A stretch of DNA of 64,000 nucleotides from Aquicoccus sp. G2-2 (GTDB taxonomy: Bacteria; Pseudomonadota; Alphaproteobacteria; Rhodobacterales; Rhodobacteraceae): NCBI RefSeq assembly GCF_034555965.1, contig NZ_JAYDCK010000003.1, forward strand, positions 744,001-808,000, given 5' to 3'. Numbering within the stretch: the stretch's first letter is position 1; each line of letters opens with the position of its first letter. The notes under the pieces were generated by a model. The model made no database searches, had not been told where the DNA came from, and saw nothing but the letters and a program-made list of their open reading frames with translations. Shown piece by piece: positions 29,020 through 38,562 of this stretch. Position numbers and translations under genes: made by a program.

Positions 29020-30002
29020 GTGACGGCACCGTTTGTTACCCTGTCCGACATCGAAGCCGCCAGATCCCGCATCGCGGGCCATGTCCGGCGCACCTTCACC
29101 GAAACCTCCCCATCGCTCACCGCGCTTACCGGGCAGCCAGTGCATTTGAAGATGGAACATCAGCAGATCACCGGCAGTTTCAAGCTGCGCGGGGCAACCA
29201 ATGCCGTTCTGTCCTTGTCACAGGATGCCCGCGCGCGCGGGATCATCGCGGTCTCCACCGGCAATCATGGCCGGGCGTTGGCCTATGCCGCCCGGTCGGC
29301 AGGGGCGCGGGCCATCATCTGCATGTCGAAACTGGTGCCGCAAGCCAAGATTGACGGCATCGCAGCGCAAGGTGGCGAGATACGCATCATTGGCCGCTCG
29401 CAAGACGAAGCGCAGCACGAGGTGAACCGCCTGATCGCCAGCGAGGGCATGACAACGATCCCCCCTTTGATCACCCGGATGTCATCGCGGGGCAGGGCAC
29501 GCTTGGGCTTGAAATTCTTGACGAGGTGCCAGACCTGAGCACGGTTCTCGTGCAACTGTCGGGCGGCGGGCTGATTTCCGGTGTGGCGGCGGCGATCAAG
29601 GCCCGGCGACCGGATGCGCGGATCATCGGCATCTCGATGGAACGCGGTGCCGCGATGCAGGCGTCCTTGGCGGCGGGCCATCCGGTTGAGGTGGAAGAAC
29701 TGCCGACACTGGCGGATTCGCTCGGCGGTGGCATCGGGCTGGAGAACCAACTGACCTTCGCAATGACCCGCGCCCTTGTCGATGATGTCGTGCTGCTTGA
29801 CGAGGCTGAAATTGCCGCAGGCATCCGCCATTGCTACGCGCAGGAAGGCCAGATTGTCGAAGGTGCGGGTGCGGTCGGCGTGGCGGCACTTCTGAGCGGG
29901 AAAATCGCCGTTACCGGGCCGGTCGTTGCCATCCTGAGCGGCGGAAACATCGACATGACCGCCCACAAACGTCTGATTTGCGGAGAAGAAGCCGATGCCT
30001 GA
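29020..30002 (+). pseudogene. eutB: Hydroxyectoine utilization dehydratase EutB (threonine dehydratase family), frame broken by one base
   Basis: GTG start at 29020. The PLP lysine is in GSFKLRGATNA (Lys55), followed by STGNHGRALAYAARSAG. The first frame derails after GMTTIPP; the second frame resumes with DLSTVLVQLSGGGLISGVAAAIK and ends in DMTAHKRLICGEEADA. Adding one C to the C6 run at 29460-29465 restores IPPFDHPDVIAGQGTLGLEILDEV. Placed with eutC and eutD, it is EutB, thought to dehydrate hydroxyectoine-derived hydroxy-diaminobutyrate. A sequencing indel is likely. It overlaps eutC by eight bases. Confidence 0.85.
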
Positions 30003-30978
30003 TGTGACTGTCCTTAATGAAGCGCGCCTGCGCGCCGCCGTGCCGCTTGATCTGGCGGCGGTCGACTGCATTGACGCCGCCTTTCGCGCGCTGGCGGCAG
30101 GCGACGGCGTTGTCATGCCGCCGGTCCTGTCCATGCACCTGCCGCAGGTGAATGGCGAGGTCGATATCAAGACCGCCTATCTGCCCGGTTTTTCCGGCTT
30201 CGCGGTCAAGGTCTCCCCCGGTTTCTTCGACAACCCGGCAAAAGGCCTGCCATCGACCTCCGGCCTTATGGTGCTTTTCTCGGCTGAAACCGGGCGGGTG
30301 CAGGCGGTGCTTCTGGATAATGGGTATCTGACCGATCTGCGCACCGCTGCCGCCGGGGCCGTGGCGGCGCGCGCATTGGCCCGTGCGGATGCCAAATGCG
30401 CCGCGATCCTCGGCGCGGGCGTGCAGGCGCAAATGCAACTGCGCGCGCTTTGCCTTGTCCGCCCGATCGAGCGTGCAACCATCTGGGCGCGCGATCCGGC
30501 CAAGGCGGCCCAAGCCGCGCAAGAGGCGGCGGCCACGCTTGGGATTGATGTCACCCCGGCCGAGAATTGCGCGCAGGCCGTGGCGCAGGCGGACGTGATT
30601 GTCACCACCACCCCCGCAACCGCGCCGATCCTGATGGCCGACTGGCTGCGCCCCGGTCAGCACATCACCGCGATGGGGTCCGATCAGCCCGGCAAGTCCG
30701 AACTTGACCCTGCCTGCCTTGCCCGCGCCGATCTTTATGTCCCCGACCGATTGTCGCAAACCCGCCAGATGGGCGAATTGCGACATGCGCTTGACGCTGG
30801 TGTGATTGATGCGCAGCGCCACTTTGCTGAACTGGGCGAGATGCTGAACACTCCTGCCATTGGCCGCACCACCGCGCAACAGATCTCCATCGCTGATCTT
30901 ACCGGAACCGGCGTTCAGGACACAGCCATTGCAACCCACGCCCTCGCGGCAATCAAGCAACTGGAAGGCGCGCCATGA
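29995..30978 (+). CDS. eutC: Ornithine cyclodeaminase family protein EutC
   Basis: 327 residues. The mu-crystallin/ornithine cyclodeaminase fold is indicated by HLPQVNGEVDIKTAYLPGFSGFAVKVS, GLMVLFSAETGRVQAVLLDNGYLTDLRTAAAGAVAARALAR and the NAD-binding AILGAGVQAQMQLRAL. EutC works with EutB in conversion of hydroxyectoine to the ectoine degradation intermediates. The start overlaps the end of eutB and its stop overlaps eutD (ATGA), so the three genes are translationally coupled. Confidence 0.88.
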   Translation: MPDVTVLNEARLRAAVPLDLAAVDCIDAAFRALAAGDGVVMPPVLSMHLPQVNGEVDIKTAYLPGFSGFAVKVSPGFFDNPAKGLPSTSGLMVLFSAETGRVQAVLLDNGYLTDLRTAAAGAVAARALARADAKCAAILGAGVQAQMQLRALCLVRPIERATIWARDPAKAAQAAQEAAATLGIDVTPAENCAQAVAQADVIVTTTPATAPILMADWLRPGQHITAMGSDQPGKSELDPACLARADLYVPDRLSQTRQMGELRHALDAGVIDAQRHFAELGEMLNTPAIGRTTAQQISIADLTGTGVQDTAIATHALAAIKQLEGAP

Positions 30979-32159
30979 CGACCTATGAAAAGAATTTCAC
31001 CACCTCAGAATATCAGCGCCGCCTGACCAAAACCCGCGCCGCCATGGCCGCCGCCGGGTTAGACGCAATCGTGGTGTGTGATCCGTCCAACATGTCGTGG
31101 CTGACCGGCTATGACGGTTGGTCGTTCTATGTTTATCAAGGCGTTATCCTCACCCACGAAGGGGAGCCGGTCTGGTGGGGCCGCGCGATGGACGCGCTGG
31201 GCGCTGGCCGCACGGTCTTCATGGAGGACGAGGCCAGCATTCGCGGCTATGACGATACCTTCGTGCAGAACCCCGAAAAGCACCCGATGCAGGAATTGGC
31301 CAAACTGCTGGCCGAACTCGGGCTTGAGACGGCGCAGATCGGCGTCGAGATGGACAATTACTATTACTCCGCCGCCGCCCATGACCGGCTGACCAAGGGC
31401 TTGCCCAAGGCGCGGTTCAAGGATGCAACCGGGCTGGTCAACTGGCAACGCGCGGTGAAATCCGAACGCGAGATTGAATACATGCGCCGCGCCGCCCGCA
31501 TTGTCGAAGCGATGCACGCCTGTATTCTGGAAACCGCCGAACCGGGGATGCGCAAGAACGACCTGATCGCGGAAATCTACGCCACCGGCATTCGCGGCGC
31601 CGATGGGTTCTGGGGCGACTACCCCGCCATCGTGCCAATGGCGCCCTCTGGGCTTGATGCCACCGCTCCGCACCTGACATGGGATGATCGCCCGCTGGAA
31701 ACCGGAGAGGCGACGTTCTTCGAGATTGCCGGCGCGCACCGGCGCTATCAATGCCCGCAGTCGCGCACGCTGTTCTTCGGTGAGGTGCCACAGAAATTCC
31801 GCGACGCCGAAGCCGCTGTGCTCGATGCGATCGAGTCGGGTCTGGAACAGGCCAAACCCGGCAATCAGGCGCAGGATATCGCCAACGCCTTCAACAAGAC
31901 CCTGAACAAGGCCGGATTCGAGAAAGACAATCGTTGCGGCTATGCCATCGGGATCAGCTACCCGCCCGACTGGGGCGAACGCACGATTTCCTTCCGCCGT
32001 GGCGACACCACCGTGCTTGAGCCGGGCATGACGTTCCATTTCATGCCCGCCCTCTGGCTTGACGATGGCGGGCTTGAGATTACCGAGCCGATCCTGATCA
32101 CGGAAGACGGCTATGAATGCTTTTGCAGCACCAAGCGGGAACTCTGGGTCAAGCCATAA
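30975..32159 (+). CDS. doeA: Ectoine hydrolase EutD/DoeA (M24 peptidase fold)
   Basis: 394 residues with the M24 (creatinase/prolidase) layout: an N-terminal domain with VVCDPSNMSWLTGYDGWSFYVYQGVI and a C-terminal pita-bread domain with MHACILETAEPGMRKNDLIAEIY, YPAIVPMAPSG, and GYAIGISYPPDWGER. This matches ectoine hydrolase, which opens the ectoine ring to N-acetyl-2,4-diaminobutyrate. Unlike true metallopeptidases the metal ligands are not fully conserved, as known for DoeA. The following deacetylase gene (doeB/eutE) is missing here. It converges with marR. Confidence 0.9.
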   Translation: MTTYEKNFTTSEYQRRLTKTRAAMAAAGLDAIVVCDPSNMSWLTGYDGWSFYVYQGVILTHEGEPVWWGRAMDALGAGRTVFMEDEASIRGYDDTFVQNPEKHPMQELAKLLAELGLETAQIGVEMDNYYYSAAAHDRLTKGLPKARFKDATGLVNWQRAVKSEREIEYMRRAARIVEAMHACILETAEPGMRKNDLIAEIYATGIRGADGFWGDYPAIVPMAPSGLDATAPHLTWDDRPLETGEATFFEIAGAHRRYQCPQSRTLFFGEVPQKFRDAEAAVLDAIESGLEQAKPGNQAQDIANAFNKTLNKAGFEKDNRCGYAIGISYPPDWGERTISFRRGDTTVLEPGMTFHFMPALWLDDGGLEITEPILITEDGYECFCSTKRELWVKP

Positions 32160-32181
32160 GCCACCCTCTGGCGGCGGCGCA

Positions 32182-32682
32182 TCATTGCGAAGCGGCATCG
32201 CCATCGGCGAGGGCTTCGGACCTGCGCAGGTTGTCGCCCGCCCGCTGAAGCAGCCGCAGAAACGTGGCGCGCTCCGCATCGTCGAAACCGTCTGTCAAAA
32301 GCGCCTCATGCGCCGCCGCCATGGCATCAAGCTGTCGCAGCCGCGCCGCCCCCTCAGCGGTAAGAAACACCTGCCGGACGCGCCTGTCGCCGTGGTCGGA
32401 TTTCCGCTCGATCCAACCTTCACGGGTCAGCGTGGAAAGGATCGGCACGAGGCTTGAGCGATCCAGATAAATCGCCTCGGCCAGACGGGCCTGACATATG
32501 CCCGGATTGGCGGCCACGAATTTAAGCATCCCGTAATAGCGCGGCGCAATGCCAAAGCCGGTGACCGAGCGTTCGAAGTTCTTGTAGGCGGCAATCTGCA
32601 CCAGACGAATCCGATAAGCCACCTGCGCCGTCAGATCATCCGGCGGCAACACCTCTTCGATATGACGCATGGCTTGGTTCAT
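32182..32682 (-). CDS. MarR family transcriptional regulator
   Basis: 166 residues with the winged-helix core GICQARLAEAIYLDRSSLVPILSTLTREGWIERKSDHGDRRVRQVFLTAEG: recognition helix and wing with D-x-R are evident. It follows the TRAP large-permease gene by four bases, so it is probably the last gene of that operon and an autoregulator of the transport/dehydratase unit. The effector is probably the transported acid. It converges with doeA; a role in ectoine control is less likely since EnuR, the usual repressor, is a GntR/MocR protein. Confidence 0.86.
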   Translation of the reverse strand: MNQAMRHIEEVLPPDDLTAQVAYRIRLVQIAAYKNFERSVTGFGIAPRYYGMLKFVAANPGICQARLAEAIYLDRSSLVPILSTLTREGWIERKSDHGDRRVRQVFLTAEGAARLRQLDAMAAAHEALLTDGFDDAERATFLRLLQRAGDNLRRSEALADGDAASQ

Positions 32683-32686
32683 CGGG

Positions 32687-33979
32687 TCAATTCATGCTGG
32701 AGGGCAGATAAAGCACCAGTGCCGGAAACGCGATCAGAATGATCAGCCGCAGCACATCCACCACAACAAACGGCAACACGCCCTTGAAAATCCGTTGCAA
32801 ACTGACCTTGCTCGCAATCGAGTTGATCACGAAAACGTTCATCCCCACGGGCGGTGTAATCAGGCCAAGCTCCACCGTCATCACGATGATCACGCCAAAC
32901 CAGATCGGATCGAAGCCCAGTTGCATCACCACCGGAAATACGATTGGCACCATCAGAATGATCATCGCCATCGCGTCCAGAAAACACCCCATGACCAGAA
33001 ACATCAGCATGATCAGGATCAGCGTGCCGTATTTGCCCGCCCCCAGATCCAGCAAAGACTGGGTCAACTCTTGCGGCACCTGGGTGATGGCCAGAAAATA
33101 ACCGAACAGCGTCGCACCGATCAGAACGACATAGATGGCCACCGATGTGCGCAGCGCCTCGACCAGTGAATCAAGCAACGTGCCAAGCGAAAGTTTGCCG
33201 CGCATCAGCCCGATAACAGCAGTCAGGAAAGCACCGGCGGCGGCGGCCTCGGTCGCCGTGACGATCCCGAAATAGATCGACACGATCACCGCAATGAACA
33301 AGAGCGCCACCGCCCAGACCCCGCCAAGCGACCGCATTGCCTCGGTAAAGTTGAAACGCTCCCCGGTGGGAAGGCGGCTGCCATACCAGATCCGCACGGT
33401 CAGCATATACATCACGATGGCAAGCAGGCCGGGAACGATCCCCGCGATGAACAGCACGCCGATATCCTGTTCGGTGATGATCCCGTAAATCGCCAGCACC
33501 ACCGAGGGCGGGATGAGAATGCCAAGCGTGCCCCCCGCCGCGATGATCCCGGTTGCGGCATCGTCGGGATAGCCCGCCTTGCGCATTTCGGGATAGGCGA
33601 TCTTGGTCATCGTCGCCGCCGTGGCAACCGAAGAGCCACAAATCGCGGCAAAGCCCGCACAGGCCCCGACCGAAGCCAGCCCAAGCCCGCCCTTCAGCCC
33701 GCCCAGCCATGCCCGGCCCGCCCCGAACAGCTCCGATGACATGCCGGAATTTGTCGCCAGCACGCCCATCAGCACGAAAAACGGGATCAGTGTCAGGTTG
33801 AAATCGGTGATCGTGCTGATCGGCGATTGCGACAGCAGGTTCAGCGCCGGGCCGAACCCGACCACTGCGCCGAAACCGCCAATACCAACCAGCCCCATCG
33901 CCACCCCGATGGGCACCCGCAGGATCATCAGCGCAAACAGAACGGTAAAGCCGCCACCAGCGATCAGTTCGTTGCTCAT
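32687..33979 (-). CDS. dctM: TRAP transporter large permease (DctM)
   Basis: 430 residues, about 12 hydrophobic segments. DctM signatures are FFVLMGVLATNSGMSSELF, GACAGFAAICGSSVATAATMTKIAYPEM, GTLGILIPPSVVLAIYGIITEQDIG and GLITPPVGMNVFVINSI. It is the sodium-coupled membrane subunit of a tripartite transporter and belongs with the dctQ and dctP genes upstream. Its start overlaps the dctQ stop by four bases. Confidence 0.93.
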   Translation of the reverse strand: MSNELIAGGGFTVLFALMILRVPIGVAMGLVGIGGFGAVVGFGPALNLLSQSPISTITDFNLTLIPFFVLMGVLATNSGMSSELFGAGRAWLGGLKGGLGLASVGACAGFAAICGSSVATAATMTKIAYPEMRKAGYPDDAATGIIAAGGTLGILIPPSVVLAIYGIITEQDIGVLFIAGIVPGLLAIVMYMLTVRIWYGSRLPTGERFNFTEAMRSLGGVWAVALLFIAVIVSIYFGIVTATEAAAAGAFLTAVIGLMRGKLSLGTLLDSLVEALRTSVAIYVVLIGATLFGYFLAITQVPQELTQSLLDLGAGKYGTLILIMLMFLVMGCFLDAMAMIILMVPIVFPVVMQLGFDPIWFGVIIVMTVELGLITPPVGMNVFVINSIASKVSLQRIFKGVLPFVVVDVLRLIILIAFPALVLYLPSSMN

Positions 33980-34524
33980 TTCGGTTTACTATCCTCAAGC
34001 AGCGCCGGGTCGATGGCGTCGAATTCGTCCAAGTCGCGCCCGCGCGCGATAATCAGCCAGATACGGATGGCAGTGGTGAACAGTGCCGCAACAATGCCGA
34101 TCCAGATAATCAGGAAAAACGGCCAGTGTGGCAGGCGCAGGTCCATCGTCACATCGCCGCCGACAAAGGCGGCCAGCGTGCGCTCTCCGATTTTCCAGGC
34201 AAGCAGGGCGGTAAAGATCAACAGCACAGCCCATGCGAATGCGTTCATTGCGCGCCGTGGCAGCTCGGGCAATGCCTGCGCCAACAGGTCAACCTTGATA
34301 TGCGTGCCGTGATAGCCAAGGCTGGCAATGCCCCACGCGATTGCCACCCCGAGAATGAGCCGCGAAAGATCAAACGCATCGGGCAGAGGGCGGGCAAAGC
34401 CATACCGCCCGATGGCGGAAACCACGACCAACAGCGTGGCAATGGCCAAAAGAATACCGGCGATCCGTTCGATGATCTGAATCGCGCGATCAACAGGGCC
34501 ACGCGGATCATGGGTGGAAGCCAT
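33976..34524 (-). CDS. dctQ: TRAP transporter small permease (DctQ)
   Basis: 182 residues from the ATG at 34524 (MASTHDPRGPVDRA), preceded by GGGGGA at suitable spacing; an ATG six bases earlier is an alternative. Four hydrophobic segments (AGILLAIATLLVVVSAIGRY; LILGVAIAWGIASLG; AFAWAVLLIFTALLA; FFLIIWIGIVAALF) and the GYHGTHIKVDLLAQALP loop fit DctQ. It pairs with DctM in the inner membrane. Confidence 0.9.
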   Translation of the reverse strand: MASTHDPRGPVDRAIQIIERIAGILLAIATLLVVVSAIGRYGFARPLPDAFDLSRLILGVAIAWGIASLGYHGTHIKVDLLAQALPELPRRAMNAFAWAVLLIFTALLAWKIGERTLAAFVGGDVTMDLRLPHWPFFLIIWIGIVAALFTTAIRIWLIIARGRDLDEFDAIDPALLEDSKPK

Positions 34525-34594
34525 CGTCATGTCCCCCGGTCTGGACGTTGGGTTGAAAGCGTGTGGGGGCAGGGGCCCCCACACCCGTCAGTTC

Positions 34595-35614
34595 TCAATA
34601 ACGCGCGTCGTTATCATCCAGCGCCTTTTCATACGCCTTGAGGATCGCATCCGCATCAGCGCCGGTTGCCTCGACGTTTTTACGCCATTCGTCAATCAAC
34701 GGTGCCGCGGCGGTGCGCCATTCGCTCACTTCCTCGTCCGTCGGAACGCTAAGCGTCTGATCGGGCGATGCCTTGAGCTTGTCGCGCGCCGCCATATCGT
34801 CGTCAAACCAGCCCTGTGCCACCTTCGAAGACCATTCCGGCGTGCAATGGGCGTCAATCACCGCCTTGTTTTCATCCGAAAGCTTGGCATAGCTGTCCTT
34901 GTTCATCACCATCACCTGCGCCGACATGTAAAACGGCATGTCCAGATGATAGGTGACTTCCTTGGTCAGTTTGAAATCATACATCGCGCCCCACGGGAAG
35001 GTGACCGCATCCGCCGTTCCGCGCGCCAGAGCTTCGCGCACTTCGGGGGCTGGCACCTGAACCGGGCCGCCACCCAGAAGGCTGATGAACCGCGACATCG
35101 TGGCATGGGCAGGCCGGACGTTCAGCCCCTTGATTTGCGATGGCTTGGTGATCTTGGACTTGGAGTGCAGCGTACCGGGGCCGTGCGGATGAATGAAGCA
35201 GACCTTCACATCGCCCATTTCCTGTGCCGCGCCGTATTTCGCATACCATTCATGAATCGCCTTGGCGCCACGCACCGAATTGCTGGCCATGAACGGCACT
35301 TCGGTCAGGGCATAGATCGGGAACCGGCCAGCGGTATAACCGGGATTGACCCAAGCCAGATCGACGATGCCTTGCCGTGCCATGTCATAGTGATCGGGTG
35401 CCTTGCCCAATTGCTGCGCCGGGAAAATCTGGATCTTGATCCGGCCGTCTGAGGCCGCCTCGACATCCTTCGCCCAAGGGGCGATCCCCTTGCTCGCCGG
35501 GGCAATCCCTGCCGGAATCCAATGTGACAGCCGCAAAGTTACTTCCTGTGCGTGCGCCGCGAACGGGGCAAGAACAAGTGCAAGCGCGCTCAGCGCGCCA
35601 AGATGAGTTTTCAT
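34595..35614 (-). CDS. dctP: TRAP transporter solute-binding protein (DctP)
   Basis: 339 residues with a signal peptide ending in APFAAHAQ. The mature part has LRLSHWIPAG at the start, FPAQQLG, the conserved arginine-containing GLNVRPAHATMSRFISLLGGGPVQVP and VREALARGTADAVTFPWGAMYDFKL. Arg in LNVRPAH is the usual carboxylate-binding residue, so an organic or sugar acid ligand is expected. First gene of the dctP-dctQ-dctM-marR operon, with a promoter/operator at 35662-35693. Confidence 0.93.
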   Translation of the reverse strand: MKTHLGALSALALVLAPFAAHAQEVTLRLSHWIPAGIAPASKGIAPWAKDVEAASDGRIKIQIFPAQQLGKAPDHYDMARQGIVDLAWVNPGYTAGRFPIYALTEVPFMASNSVRGAKAIHEWYAKYGAAQEMGDVKVCFIHPHGPGTLHSKSKITKPSQIKGLNVRPAHATMSRFISLLGGGPVQVPAPEVREALARGTADAVTFPWGAMYDFKLTKEVTYHLDMPFYMSAQVMVMNKDSYAKLSDENKAVIDAHCTPEWSSKVAQGWFDDDMAARDKLKASPDQTLSVPTDEEVSEWRTAAAPLIDEWRKNVEATGADADAILKAYEKALDDNDARY

Positions 35615-35661
35615 GGTATCCTCCCTTTCAAGCCCGAGTGCTTACGGGCCAGCTCCTGACA

Positions 35662-35693
35662 TTGATGGATATCAAACAATCTATCGGAGTCAA
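35662..35693 (-). promoter_or_regulatory. Promoter and imperfect dyad upstream of dctP
   Basis: Coding (minus) strand: TTGACT (35693-35688), a 16-base spacer and TATCCA (35671-35666). The same interval is an imperfect dyad, TTGATGGATA on one strand and TTGACTCCGATA on the other, with centre about 35677. Its length and position over the promoter fit a MarR-type operator bound by the product of the last gene of the operon. Confidence 0.45.
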
Positions 35694-35811
35694 TTAATAC
35701 TATAGCGCGTGCGGCGTGGCGGCGGCGCTTTGCTTGGCATTGACGATGGGCGCGGCGATGCATGGCCCACCCGTCATCGCCCGCCCACCATTGCCAACCC
35801 GCCATCGCGTC

Positions 35812-37508
35812 TCAGTCAAGATCGCCAGACGTATCAACCGCACCGGAATGGGTAACCGCGCCCTTGTTGGCGCTGCGCACTACGGCGGCGTATTTTTCCA
35901 GCAACCCACCATGTTTGCGGCGTGCCAGCGTGGCTGCACTGCGCCCGGCAAGCACGTCCTGCGCGACCTCCAACGTAATGCTGGCGTGATCGGCGCGCGC
36001 ATCAATGGTGATGATATCGCCATCGCACACCTTGCCCAAAAGCCCGCCCGATGCGGCCTCCGGGCTGGCGTAACCGATGCACATGCCGCGCGATGCGCCG
36101 GAAAACCGGCCATCGGTCAGCAGCGCAACATCCGCCTTCTGGCCGTAAAGCAACGCGGTAATGCCCAACATCTCTTTCATGCCGGGCGCGCCCTTCGGCC
36201 CTTCACCGCGCACGACGATCACATCACCACTTTCATAGGCGCGCTGCTCTATCGCGCGTTGACAGGCGGCCTCGCCGTCAAACACGCGGGCTGGCCCGGA
36301 ATGGCGCAGCGATTTCAGCCCCGCCACCTTGAGCAAGGCACCATCCGGGCACAGGTTTCCCTTAAGCACGACAACACCCCCGGTCGCGGCAAGCGGAGTG
36401 TCGAGCGAGCGGACAACCGTGCCATCCGGCGCGCCTGCGGAGCCGAGCTCATCCGCCAATGTCCGCCCGGTCACGGTCAGCGCGCTGCCATCGACAAAAC
36501 CGCCGCGCATCAATTCGCGCAGGATCACCCCGGTGCCGCCAATCTCGTGTACGTCACGCGCCAGATAAGGCCCACCGGGGCTGAGATCGCCAATCAACGG
36601 GGTGCGCGCGAAGACCGCGCCAACGGCGTCAAGGTCAAACGCAATCCCGGCCTCGTGGGCGATGGCCGGAATGTGCAGCGCGGCGTTGGTCGATCCCCCC
36701 GTCGCCGCCACGATGGCGCAGGCGTTTTCCAAAGCGGTGCGGGTGACAATATCGCGCGGGCGCGGCCCGTTGCCGTTGATCGCCTCGACCACCAATCGCC
36801 CGGCAGCGCGCAGCCGATGCAGGCGCTCGCTATAAACCGCAGGCAACATCGACAGGCCCAGGGGCGCAAGCCCAATCGCTTCTGAGACCATCGCCATCGT
36901 GTTGGCGGTGAACTGCCCGGCACAAGCGCCCCCGTGGGGATCGAAACGCGCCTCAGCCGGTCCAGCTCTTCTTCGCTGATGTCGCCCGCGATCATCGCGC
37001 CGATGCCCTCGAACGCGTCAAGCACGGTGACATCACGGCCGTCCACCCGACCGGGCAGGGCGGCCCCGCCATGCACGAACACCCCCGGCGCATTGACCCG
37101 GATCATGCCCATCATCAACCCCGGCAGGTTCTTGTCACAGGCCCCCAATGCGGCAATCCCGTCAAAGCAATGCGCCCGCATCGTCGCTTCGACACTGTCG
37201 GCGATCAACTCGCGCGAAATGAGCGAAAACCGCATCCCGGGATGCGCCATGGTCAACCCGTCCGACACCGATACAACCGGCGTCTCATGGCCATAGCCCC
37301 CGGCGCCGTAAATGCCGGTCTTGATCTGATTTGCCTGCCCAGCCAGCAGGATGTTGCACGGTGACATTTCCCCGCCGGTATGAACGACCGCCACATGCGG
37401 CCGCTCGATTTCCTCATCACTCAGCCCCATGCCATAAAGGAACGCTTTCGAGTTGGAGCGCATCAGCGAGTTGTGGATTGTCGGGAAACGGCGGGTCTTT
37501 TCGGTCAT
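35812..37508 (-). pseudogene. IlvD/Edd family dehydratase, frame broken by one base
   Basis: The N-terminal frame from the ATG at 37508 has GYGHETPVVSVSDGLTMAHPGM and the Fe-S cysteine motif GACDKNLPGLMMGM. It derails after SIPTG; the other frame resumes with MAMVSEAIGLAPLGLSM and has GGSTNAALHIPAIAHEAG, GRFSGASRGMCIGY and C-terminal motifs. Adding one C to the C5 run at 36929-36933 restores IPTGGACAGQFTANTMAMV, a second Fe-S cysteine. Family members dehydrate dihydroxy-acids or sugar acids (aldonates). Linked to a TRAP transporter and a hydroxyacid dehydrogenase, a sugar-acid dehydratase is more likely than IlvD. Indel likely. Confidence 0.86.
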
Positions 37509-38515
37509 CGGTTTCGCTCCTCTTCTGCAGGTCGACCCTGCACAAGCAGGTCGGGAATGTCACGGCCCGTGAAATAGCGGGCCAGATTGTCCAGCGCCCC
37601 GGCGGCCATCGCACGGCGCGCGCCCGGTGTGGCGGTGCCGATATGGGGCAGGGTGAACACCTTGTCGGACGCCATGTAATACGGGTGCGCCCGTGGCTCA
37701 TTGGCAAACACATCCAGCCCCGCCGCCGCAAGATGACCACTCTCAAGCGCCTCTGTCACCGCCACGTCATCAAGCAATTCACCGCGCGCGGTATTGATCA
37801 GCACCGCACCCGCCTGCATCCGGGCAAGCGTTCGGGTGTTGATCATGCCGCGGGTCTGCGCCGTCAGCGGGCAATGCAGGCTGACAATATCCGCCTGCGC
37901 CAGAAGCGTATCGAGATCGCTACAATACTGCGCCCCCATCGCGCGATCAGCGGCCAGCGGACGGCGGTTGTGATAGATGATGCGCATGTCGAACCCGGCA
38001 GCGCGGCGCGCCACTTCGCGCCCGATATGGCCAAGCCCGACGATCCCCAACGTCCGCCCGGACAGGGTAATCCCTTGCGGCGTCTGGCGCTGGCCATTCG
38101 CCCATGCGCCGGATTTAACGGCACTCAACGCCCCGGTCACCTGACGCGCCGCCGCCAGTATCAACAACAGCGTGATTTCGGCGGTCGGGCCTGCCACATG
38201 GCTGCCGGTGTTTGCCACCGCGATCCCCAGATCCCGCGCCGCGTCCAGATCAATGTAATCGACCCCGGCCGAGAAGCTTGAGACAAGCCGCAAATCGGGG
38301 GCAAGCGCGCTCAGAACCGCGCGGTTGAGCGTGACCACAGGCGCCGCAACCAACGCGGATGCCCCCTTCGCGGCGGCGATCCATGCCGCCCCGCCGGGCG
38401 GGTGCGCCGTCAGATCCTCGAACCGGAACGCCCCGTCATGTTCGCCCAGCAAGTCCGGCGCGATGGGCAAGGCCAGCGCTGCGCGTGTCCGTTGATCTGT
38501 CGGTGGGGTCGGCAT
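37505..38515 (-). CDS. D-2-hydroxyacid dehydrogenase
   Basis: 336 residues from the ATG at 38515, with AAAGGACC just upstream. The NAD(P) fold is LGIVGLGHIGREVARRAAGF, followed by the catalytic sites VSLHCPLTAQTRGMI, LINTARGELLDD (Arg), GLDVFANEP (Glu) and LPHIGTAT (His). The family reduces 2-keto acids such as glyoxylate or hydroxypyruvate, or oxidises 2-hydroxy acids. It overlaps the dehydratase start (ATGA), so the two steps are co-translated. Specificity not assigned. Confidence 0.9.
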   Translation of the reverse strand: MPTPPTDQRTRAALALPIAPDLLGEHDGAFRFEDLTAHPPGGAAWIAAAKGASALVAAPVVTLNRAVLSALAPDLRLVSSFSAGVDYIDLDAARDLGIAVANTGSHVAGPTAEITLLLILAAARQVTGALSAVKSGAWANGQRQTPQGITLSGRTLGIVGLGHIGREVARRAAGFDMRIIYHNRRPLAADRAMGAQYCSDLDTLLAQADIVSLHCPLTAQTRGMINTRTLARMQAGAVLINTARGELLDDVAVTEALESGHLAAAGLDVFANEPRAHPYYMASDKVFTLPHIGTATPGARRAMAAGALDNLARYFTGRDIPDLLVQGRPAEEERNR

Positions 38516-38562
38516 GGCGGTCCTTTCACTCCGGAATGTTCGGCATTGTTGCGCCGCTGCGC

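Noticed and set aside
32182-32682. MarR gene as the ectoine repressor EnuR
   Set aside because: EnuR is a GntR/MocR protein with an aminotransferase-like domain; this is a 166-residue MarR protein tied to the TRAP operon.
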